Assembly (NCBI GenBank): GCA_018818465.1
Contig: JAHIRU010000034.1
Coordinates: 1-15,334 of the forward strand
Direction: 5' to 3'
DNA: 15,334 bases
From: Nanobdellota archaeon
GTDB taxonomy: Archaea > Aenigmatarchaeota > Aenigmatarchaeia > QMZP01
Below are positions 1 through 5,047 of this stretch, one piece after another. Made by a program: the position numbers and the translations under genes. The notes under the pieces are model-generated. The model saw only the letters and a program-made list of their open reading frames with translations, was not told the DNA's origin and ran no database searches. How positions within the stretch are numbered: the first letter of the stretch is position 1; every line of letters starts with the position of its first letter.

Positions 1-702
1 ATTAATGAAACTTTCTGAATATAATTCGCTATCTACCCCCCCTGATTGAGAAGGCATAGCAGAAACACCGGGCACATCTGGAGGTGTAAGCGCTGGAACT
101 AAAAAAGTTTGCAGAATAACTAAAATAAATATGAATATGAAAAAAATCATATACGACGTTAGTATTTGAGCATGAACAGATGCTGTTCTTTCTTGTTTTA
201 TTTTTTCTATTGTTATAAGCGAACGACTGACAGATTTTAGGGTATTTGCTATCTTTCCTCCAACTTTATAGGTTTCTATAATAGTACTTATAGCTCTTTT
301 TATTGAGGTGGATTCTGATTTCTTTGCAAAGGTTTGAAGTGCTTTACTGAACGGTATGCCCCAGTCAACCTGTGATGCAATATCTCTAATATAAGGCGAC
401 AACGCCAAATAATCTCTTTTACTGCACTGATTCAGTGCCATAGGCAGAGTCATGCCTGTTGAGATTGATTCTGTTAAATCTCTTATAAAATTTATGAACT
501 GGCTTTCTATTTGACCCCTACTTCTTCGTGTTTTATAATACAAAAGTGTTGTTGGAACAACAGCTATCAATCCACCAACAACATTTAATAAAGGAGACAA
601 TATAGCAAATTCGACTCCTATAAAAAGAAAGTTAAAAATTAATAACGCTACACCGCTGATCATGAAGATTATCTCTAGCTTATGTTTCTTTAGATTAACC
701 AT
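1..702 (-). CDS. Type II secretion F-type membrane protein (TadC/ArlJ-like), C-terminus cut by window
   Basis: Partial gene; 234 codons are visible and the reading frame is still open at the left edge. By family knowledge it would be half of the inner-membrane platform of an archaeal type IV pilus- or archaellum-like machine, the part that couples a secretion ATPase to pilin assembly. Two N-terminal membrane segments are visible (about residues 9-30 and 35-55), followed by a cytoplasmic helical T2SSF-type domain (about 65-185, with a pattern such as ESISTGMTLPMAL and a VGGKIANTL segment), then a third hydrophobic segment near residues 195-215. The start at 702 is one base after the TAG stop of the upstream gene. 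It has a Shine-Dalgarno AGGTG six bases before the ATG, inside the end of that gene, so translation is probably coupled. Family is fairly sure; the exact machine (pilus, archaellum or other) is not. Confidence 0.8.
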   Translation of the reverse strand, partial: MVNLKKHKLEIIFMISGVALLIFNFLFIGVEFAILSPLLNVVGGLIAVVPTTLLYYKTRRSRGQIESQFINFIRDLTESISTGMTLPMALNQCSKRDYLALSPYIRDIASQVDWGIPFSKALQTFAKKSESTSIKRAISTIIETYKVGGKIANTLKSVSRSLITIEKIKQERTASVHAQILTSYMIFFIFIFILVILQTFLVPALTPPDVPGVSAMPSQSGGVDSELYSESFIN

Positions 703-703
703 A

Positions 704-1594
704 CTATACACCTATTGGTCTTTTACTTTTAATAATTCCTATTATCATGAATTGGAATAATAATAAAAATCCTAGAATACCTAACAATATCCATTCTAAG
801 CTTATGCTCAAACCTACAAAGGATGAAATGACCAGTAAAAACGTGATTCCAAGTGTTGGGAATATGACAGCAAATATCATGTACATTAAAGCTATTGGAT
901 TCAGCTGTGCACCATATTCTTTTATCTCTATACTCTGCTCCATTCCTATCTGATTAACTATTTCTTTTATAGTAGAACCTATATCAGTTCCTGATTTCAA
1001 GGAATTTACAATCTGCCACATTATTCTTCTAAAATATAGAGATGGGTTTTGTCTTGCTAGCATCTCTAATGCAGCTATCTCTGATTTTCCTGTGTTAATT
1101 TCATTAACAGCTCTCTGCATTTCTAAAGATAAACGACCATAATTGCTTCTAGCTATAGAAGATAGAGCATTGAAGAGTGGTACACCAGAACGAACCTCTA
1201 TTAACAGATGTCTTAGAGCAAAGGGAATGTTTTTTTCTACTTCTTTGACTTTTCTTGCAACGAAGAGTTTTGGATAAAAAACTATGTAAGCAAATGAAGT
1301 TATACCTATTGAAAAACCTACAAGCAACGATACACCGAATGACATTAAGATGTTTATTTTAGCTATGAATAGCACCAAGAAAAGAGCACCAAATAACCAT
1401 CCAGAATAAAATATCATTGCAAATAATGCAATACTTATCCACTCTCTTGGATCATAATCTAAACCAGCCTGTTCCAATTCAAATGCAAGTGAATGAAACC
1501 CGGATGATAGCATATCACCAAGACTGATTAAATGCCTTGATGCTGAAACTGCTTTGTCAAGTGACATTGGAAGAAGAGGCAGACGTTTTTCCAT
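704..1594 (-). CDS. Type II secretion F-type membrane protein (TadB/TadC/ArlJ-like platform half)
   Basis: Full-length protein of 296 residues. Hydrophobic segments lie at about 52-76, 80-108, 233-259 and 266-287. Between the second and third is a cytoplasmic helical T2SSF domain (about 120-230), recognisable from KNIPFALRHLLIEVRSG and the following VPLFNAL segment, and from SLKSGTDIGSTIKEI. By family knowledge these proteins form the membrane platform on which pilin subunits are assembled with the help of a GspE/ArlI-type ATPase. The next gene (702 leftwards) is a second T2SSF protein one base away, so the platform appears to be split into two tandem proteins rather than fused. The gene is first in its operon, read from the divergent region at 1595-1659, with a modest AGGTT Shine-Dalgarno sequence eight bases before the ATG. 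No ATPase or pilin gene is in the window; they may lie beyond the left edge. Confidence 0.82.
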   Translation of the reverse strand: MEKRLPLLPMSLDKAVSASRHLISLGDMLSSGFHSLAFELEQAGLDYDPREWISIALFAMIFYSGWLFGALFLVLFIAKINILMSFGVSLLVGFSIGITSFAYIVFYPKLFVARKVKEVEKNIPFALRHLLIEVRSGVPLFNALSSIARSNYGRLSLEMQRAVNEINTGKSEIAALEMLARQNPSLYFRRIMWQIVNSLKSGTDIGSTIKEIVNQIGMEQSIEIKEYGAQLNPIALMYMIFAVIFPTLGITFLLVISSFVGLSISLEWILLGILGFLLLFQFMIIGIIKSKRPIGV

Positions 1595-1626
1595 ATCAAT
1601 AACCTGTTTAATTATTATTTTTTTGG

Positions 1627-1636
1627 TATAATATAA
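1627..1636. promoter_or_regulatory. Shared divergent TATA region
   Basis: TATAATATAA lies in the 65-base gap between two divergent genes. Its centre is about 28 bases before the plus-strand ATG at 1660, the spacing expected for an archaeal leaderless transcript. On the minus strand it lies about 38 bases before the ATG at 1594, which would leave a short leader that holds the AGGTT Shine-Dalgarno sequence. Use by both genes is inference. Confidence 0.55.
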
Positions 1637-1659
1637 GTTCAGAATTACAATAACTAATT

Positions 1660-2355
1660 ATGAAGATTTTGGTTTTGTTTTTAATATTAGCATTGCTTCT
1701 AATCATACCGTTTGCTATAGCAGAAGAATGTGAATACCAAGAGATTCATGAATGCAGAGAAGTTAGTGAAGAGATGCATGCATTCAACGGACAGGTAGAT
1801 ACGGACTGTGTTGAAAGAGGTGTTTATAACATATGCACAGCATTCAACCATCTTGGTACAGACGGATTATGCTATATAGATGAAAACAGTACAGCAGTGT
1901 GCTCTTGCACTGCAGATGTATCACTTTTTTGTTCAACAGATGATTTGGCAGTAGTTGCATCTAATGCTGATTGTACAACAAAAAATGAATTATGCACAGA
2001 TAGTTTTTATTGTTCTGAAAATGAAGAAGCTCCGTTCAATCCTGAATGCGTATTTTCAACATCACCACCTGATGGTGGTTCAGGAGGCAGTGGGGGCGGC
2101 AGTTCTGGTGGTGGAACCAGTAGTGGTTCAGGAGCTGATGATTTTCCTACAACAGATGAAGACAGAATAAAAGAACCAGAAGAGACAATAGCAGATATTA
2201 TAGAAGATTTTACATCAAATTTTTCAGAAAATATATCTGATCCTGAGAATCCAACACTGATGATTGCAATTGTTATAATAGTGATTATAGCCGCAATAGC
2301 TGGTACTGTCTATTATTTCAAAAAACATAAGAAAAGGAAATACAAGGGTTACTGA
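1660..2355 (+). CDS. Secreted Cys-rich protein with C-terminal membrane anchor
   Basis: I do not recognise the family. The 231-residue protein has a clear signal peptide (basic N-terminus, hydrophobic core at 3-20, likely cut after A21 in FAIA/EE). An extracellular domain of about 110 residues follows with twelve cysteines (C24, 32, 50, 59, 71, 81, 83, 91, 105, 112, 118, 130), an even number that suggests disulfide pairing. A Gly/Ser-rich linker (about 137-158) leads into an acidic stretch, then a membrane span (about 200-220) and a strongly basic tail (KKHKKRKYKGY) that fixes the topology with the domain outside. Possible N-glycosylation sites include NFS and NIS near 187-193. It is transcribed away from the T2SSF genes from the same gap, so a link to that surface machine is possible but unproven. 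The last seven bases overlap the convergent gene. Confidence 0.8.
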   Translation: MKILVLFLILALLLIIPFAIAEECEYQEIHECREVSEEMHAFNGQVDTDCVERGVYNICTAFNHLGTDGLCYIDENSTAVCSCTADVSLFCSTDDLAVVASNADCTTKNELCTDSFYCSENEEAPFNPECVFSTSPPDGGSGGSGGGSSGGGTSSGSGADDFPTTDEDRIKEPEETIADIIEDFTSNFSENISDPENPTLMIAIVIIVIIAAIAGTVYYFKKHKKRKYKGY

Positions 2356-2627
2356 CTATTCTTTTTTTTCAGTTTTTCTTTTGCCTTTTCTTTTTTAATT
2401 TCGTCTTTTAGCTTTGATATTCTCATCAAAAAATTACACTTTTCACATCTGACTGAAAATGGTCTTTTCCATTCCTGATTTATTTTTCCTTGGTTTTCGC
2501 ATTCTGGACATTTGTACATGCCTTCAGCGATGTCTGAATCGTTAGGCACTCTTGTTTTTAGAAATCCCTTTTCCTCTTCTGCCTTGTTTTTCAGAATTCT
2601 ATTTGTAATGTATTTGTAGTTTCCCAT
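2349..2627 (-). CDS. Small zinc-ribbon protein
   Basis: A 92-residue protein of unknown role. The centre holds two Cys pairs, C40-P-E-C43 and C61-E-K-C64, seventeen residues apart, the layout of a zinc ribbon. The C-terminal third is a lysine/glutamate-rich, probably helical tail (KLKDEIKKEKAKEKLKKKN). Short cytoplasmic zinc ribbons of this kind in archaea are often nucleic-acid- or ribosome-associated, but nothing here fixes a function. CTTATAAG lies 25 bases before the ATG, so the message is probably leaderless. The stop overlaps the end of the convergent Cys-rich gene by seven bases, so the two transcripts share complementary 3' ends. Confidence 0.7.
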   Translation of the reverse strand: MGNYKYITNRILKNKAEEEKGFLKTRVPNDSDIAEGMYKCPECENQGKINQEWKRPFSVRCEKCNFLMRISKLKDEIKKEKAKEKLKKKNSQ

Positions 2628-2648
2628 AACAAAACAAACACAAGCTGA

Positions 2649-2656
2649 CTTATAAG
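2649..2656 (-). promoter_or_regulatory. TATA box of zinc-ribbon gene
   Basis: CTTATAAG is centred 25 bases before the ATG at 2627 and there is no Shine-Dalgarno sequence in between. This fits a leaderless archaeal promoter. Confidence 0.5.
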
Positions 2657-2663
2657 CATTACG

Positions 2664-2677
2664 GTAACATTTATAAA
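2664..2677 (+). promoter_or_regulatory. Promoter-like GTAAC-TTTATAAA module facing rightwards
   Basis: GTAAC, one base, then TTTATAAA: the same module and spacing as the promoter of the plus-strand gene at 4670. Here it points into the 3' end of the minus-strand gene at 2681-3190, so any transcript starting about 25 bases on would be antisense. No convincing plus-strand reading frame follows. It could instead simply be an AT-rich intergenic coincidence. Confidence 0.3.
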
Positions 2678-2680
2678 CAC

Positions 2681-3190
2681 TTAACTTGGAGTGCTTTCAG
2701 AAAAAAATAAAGGTAATTTTTCTATTATGTTTTGTGTAATTTTTACAAAAAGTGCTTTTTTATACAAATCTGTCTTTTTTAAAAGATCTGCATATTCAGA
2801 TTTAGGTATATCTGATTCTTTAAACAATTCAAGAGGATTTTCTGTAAAATCTAATTTATCGAAAAAATTATTTATATATTCACTTTGGTTTTCATCGTCT
2901 TCATGCATTTCTTCATATATTCTTTCTAAAGCAGTTGACAAAGCTATATAAAAATGAATATCTATATCTTTTAAAAGGTTACTATATTGGCTTTCAGGAA
3001 TATCGTGTTTTTTGAATGTTTCTATAATATCAAAACCATTATAAATTTCTCTAGCAATAGCAAGTCCGTCTTCAAAGTTAAATTCTCTACTATAATGTTT
3101 ATTAATTTCACCTTGAATTTTACCAGCTAGAAAATCCTCACCTGTTGGAGGAATTCTAGGATATCTAATTACAATTGGTTCATCTTCCAT
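2681..3190 (-). CDS. Orphan cytoplasmic protein with internal duplication
   Basis: I do not recognise this 169-residue, acidic, mostly helical protein; it has no signal peptide, membrane span or cysteine motif. It contains a clear internal repeat: residues 59-77 (FKKHDIPESQYSNLLKDID) match residues 123-141 (FKESDIPKSEYADLLKKTD) at 11 of 19 positions, with helical, less similar segments after each. The unit length is therefore about 64 residues and the protein is probably two helical modules behind an extended, proline-containing N-terminus. An AT-rich TATA-like sequence lies about 23 bases before the ATG, suggesting a leaderless message. RNase Z lies 74 bases upstream on the same strand. No function can be assigned. 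Confidence 0.65.
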   Translation of the reverse strand: MEDEPIVIRYPRIPPTGEDFLAGKIQGEINKHYSREFNFEDGLAIAREIYNGFDIIETFKKHDIPESQYSNLLKDIDIHFYIALSTALERIYEEMHEDDENQSEYINNFFDKLDFTENPLELFKESDIPKSEYADLLKKTDLYKKALFVKITQNIIEKLPLFFSESTPS

Positions 3191-3206
3191 TCTATCAACT
3201 CTACTA

Positions 3207-3219
3207 TTTAATATATTAA
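3207..3219 (-). promoter_or_regulatory. TATA box of the duplicated-repeat gene
   Basis: TTTAATATATTAA is centred about 23 bases before the ATG at 3190, with no Shine-Dalgarno sequence before the start. This is a plausible leaderless promoter. Confidence 0.45.
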
Positions 3220-3232
3220 CAACTATGTAATA

Positions 3233-3249
3233 GTAACATTGTTTATAAA
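3233..3249 (+). promoter_or_regulatory. Second promoter-like GTAAC-TTTATAAA module facing rightwards
   Basis: GTAAC, four bases, then TTTATAAA, in the 74-base gap between the orphan gene and the end of RNase Z. In the plus direction it would start a transcript antisense to the 3' end of RNase Z. It resembles the modules at 2664 and 4634 but with wider spacing. Activity is unknown. Confidence 0.25.
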
Positions 3250-3264
3250 GCTTTCTACTCTTGC

Positions 3265-4164
3265 TTATCTCTTCAACTTAACGCGCATGAAGTCTTCTGC
3301 TGCAATAGTGTTCTTGAAGTTCTTTTTTGCCTCTTCTATGAGAGGTTTGACATCGACATAGCGTCTAGAGAAATGCGTCAGAATCAGCTTCTTTACGCCA
3401 GATTTCTTAGCAAGAAGACCAGCTCCCTTTGCTCCACTGTGCATTCTGTTATGCTTTTCATCTAAAAATGTAGAGTCATGGATAAGCAAGTCAGCATCTT
3501 TTACAATTTCGTCCAGATTTTTGCATGGCTTTGTGTCGCCTGTGTAAACAATTTTTAGTCCTTTCTTTAGATTGGAAACATCTTCAAGCATGATTGTTTT
3601 TTTGCCTATCTCTACTTTTCCCTCTTTCTTAAGTTTGCCTACAAGCGGACTCTGTTTAAGACCATACTTTTCACATTTCTTTAAATCAACATTCCATGCA
3701 TCATGTTCTTTGAAACAATATGCTACCGAAGGCACGGTGTGATTCATTGGAGCTGAGAGAATGTCATATTTATCCTCTTCAACGATTTTTGTTATTTCAT
3801 TTCCTTCGTAGGGTACATTTTTAGGAATAATTTGGAAACGCTGTCCACGGTAATCTAAATCTTTTATGTTATTGACAAATCTTTCTGCATCTGGACCGTA
3901 AATGTAAAGAGGCTTCTTTCTACCTTCAAGGCTCATTGTTTGTGTTAGCCCTATAAGTCCTGCCCAGTGATCAGCATGCCAATGCGTAATGAAAATACGT
4001 TTGATCTTCATAAAGCTAACTCTGGCTGTCATCATCTGCTTCTGAGTTCCTTCACCGCAATCCCAAAGCAAGAAATCAGTGTCGTAATGCAACCATATAG
4101 CACTGGCGTTTCTCTTCTTGCTAGGAACAGCAGAACCCGTCCCCAGGAATACTATTTCTATCAT
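3265..4164 (-). CDS. rnz: Ribonuclease Z (tRNase Z)
   Basis: A metallo-beta-lactamase-fold endonuclease that removes the 3' trailer from tRNA precursors so that CCA can be added. The 299 residues match the usual short-form (homodimeric) length. Visible motifs are the N-terminal FLGTGSAVPS; the zinc motif H61-W-H63-A-D65-H66; H142 in NHTVPSVAY; D210 in YTGDT; the HDSTF segment at 229-233; HSGAKGAG at 242-249; and H264 in LTHFSRRY, which is diagnostic of tRNase Z. The zinc motif reads HWHADHWAGL rather than the more common HLHGDH, but all ligand positions are kept. A TATA-like run lies 26 bases before the ATG and there is no Shine-Dalgarno sequence, so its own leaderless promoter is likely. The gene also lies 36 bases downstream of a same-strand orphan gene. 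Confidence 0.95.
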   Translation of the reverse strand: MIEIVFLGTGSAVPSKKRNASAIWLHYDTDFLLWDCGEGTQKQMMTARVSFMKIKRIFITHWHADHWAGLIGLTQTMSLEGRKKPLYIYGPDAERFVNNIKDLDYRGQRFQIIPKNVPYEGNEITKIVEEDKYDILSAPMNHTVPSVAYCFKEHDAWNVDLKKCEKYGLKQSPLVGKLKKEGKVEIGKKTIMLEDVSNLKKGLKIVYTGDTKPCKNLDEIVKDADLLIHDSTFLDEKHNRMHSGAKGAGLLAKKSGVKKLILTHFSRRYVDVKPLIEEAKKNFKNTIAAEDFMRVKLKR

Positions 4165-4186
4165 AGTGAATATTTGTTTTCAGAGG

Positions 4187-4196
4187 TATAAAAAAA
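4187..4196 (-). promoter_or_regulatory. TATA box of RNase Z gene
   Basis: TTTTTTTATA on the minus strand is centred about 26 bases before the RNase Z ATG at 4164. No ribosome-binding site intervenes, so a leaderless transcript is likely. Confidence 0.45.
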
Positions 4197-4200
4197 GTTT

Positions 4201-4575
4201 TTAGTTGAGTCTTTGCATTTCATTTGAAGCGTTTTCAATATATTTATCAAAAGGTTCTGTTTTCATACTCATGTATCCAAAATCTTTTTCTATTTCATGG
4301 CATCTAAACGGATGATAAGTTTTTATTAATTGAAGATAATCAAGCAACAAATTTCTATTTTCAAAATACACGTCTCTATTTCTCTTTTCAATATCATCAT
4401 TAATAGACGACTCGGATGAAATAATTGAACCCATCATATCACTTAAAATTCTTTCTGTTTCTTTTGAAAAAATAGAATCTTCAAGTGGTCCATAAAGATC
4501 CCTTAATGCATCTACTTTTTCCTTTACTTCATAATAATTTTTTCTTAAATCACTACAATTTCTGCTTCGAGCCAT
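4201..4575 (-). CDS. Orphan helical cytoplasmic protein
   Basis: A 124-residue protein that I do not recognise. It is charged and lacks a signal peptide, membrane span and zinc motif. The sequence is predicted by eye to be almost entirely helical: a first helix around residues 9-30, a longer heptad-like stretch around 36-85 (KETERILSDMMGSIISSE and onwards), and a C-terminal helix. The two cysteines (C7, C95) do not form a motif. The ATG at 4575 is 26 bases from a TTTTTAAATAA TATA-like box, with no Shine-Dalgarno sequence. RNase Z follows 36 bases downstream on the same strand, and another orphan (4670) diverges from it. No function can be assigned. Confidence 0.65.
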   Translation of the reverse strand: MARSRNCSDLRKNYYEVKEKVDALRDLYGPLEDSIFSKETERILSDMMGSIISSESSINDDIEKRNRDVYFENRNLLLDYLQLIKTYHPFRCHEIEKDFGYMSMKTEPFDKYIENASNEMQRLN

Positions 4576-4595
4576 ATCTGTTATGATTCGCGTTG

Positions 4596-4607
4596 TTATT
4601 TAAAAAT
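4596..4607 (-). promoter_or_regulatory. TATA box of helical orphan gene
   Basis: ATTTTTAAATAA on the minus strand is centred 26 bases before the ATG at 4575, in the divergent gap with the plus-strand gene at 4670. Confidence 0.45.
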
Positions 4608-4633
4608 GCGCACGTTTTAAGCTCAAAATGACC

Positions 4634-4647
4634 GTAACCTTTATAAA
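4634..4647 (+). promoter_or_regulatory. BRE-like GTAAC plus TATA box; fixes start at 4670
   Basis: GTAAC, one base, then TTTATAAA, centred 26 bases before the ATG at 4670. The longest open frame begins at 4628, upstream of this box, which would place the promoter inside the coding sequence. The box therefore argues for the downstream ATG and a leaderless transcript. Confidence 0.6.
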
Positions 4648-4669
4648 TAGTCACTATAAAGTAGTTAAT

Positions 4670-5047
4670 ATGACTAATGAAATAGTTGAATATGTTGGAG
4701 AAATAGGAGATCAAATAAAGAAACAGTTAGATGAAAAAATAGATTTTAAGGGAATTCAATCAAGATTGGAAACAAACGAAGAGTTGTACAAATTAGATAC
4801 TCATTGGGGTAGATATGGTAATTTTGGTGAAGGTGATGGAATTTATTACTTTGTTAAACATGGCACAAACGAATCTCATGGACACATACGCTTTTGCCTG
4901 CAATATGATGAAAATGGAGATTTTATATTCAAACAATATGGAATTTCTAAAACTAAAATGCCATATTCTTATGAAACTCATGATATTAATGAAGCAACAT
5001 CTGTTTTTGCTAAAAACATAGAAAATTTAAAAGAATATCACGATTAA
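4670..5047 (+). CDS. Orphan cytoplasmic protein, 125 residues
   Basis: I do not recognise this protein. The start is set at 4670 rather than at the in-frame ATG at 4628 because a strong TATA box (TTTATAAA at 4640-4647) lies between them, 26 bases from 4670. The N-terminal 40 residues look helical. The middle (about 45-95) is rich in aromatic, glycine and histidine residues (THWGRYGNFGEGDGIYYF, then HGTNESHGHIRF) and looks like a beta-rich fold. A short helix ends the protein. There is no signal peptide or membrane span. Its TAA stop overlaps the TAA stop of the convergent ValRS gene through a shared TTAA. No function can be assigned. Confidence 0.65.
   Translation: MTNEIVEYVGEIGDQIKKQLDEKIDFKGIQSRLETNEELYKLDTHWGRYGNFGEGDGIYYFVKHGTNESHGHIRFCLQYDENGDFIFKQYGISKTKMPYSYETHDINEATSVFAKNIENLKEYHD

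Noticed and set aside
2076..2135. Gly/Ser-rich coding repeat as a possible DNA tandem repeat
   Set aside because: The GGT/GGC/AGT codons are irregular and explained by a flexible protein linker; no regular DNA period is visible.
2691..2951. Plus-strand frame of 86 codons after the module at 2664
   Set aside because: It begins with a GTG only about 14 bases after the TATA-like sequence, is antisense to a better supported gene, and its composition looks like a reverse-strand shadow.
4628..4669. Upstream ATG extending the 125-residue orphan by 14 residues
   Set aside because: A strong TATA box lies inside the extension, 26 bases from the ATG at 4670.
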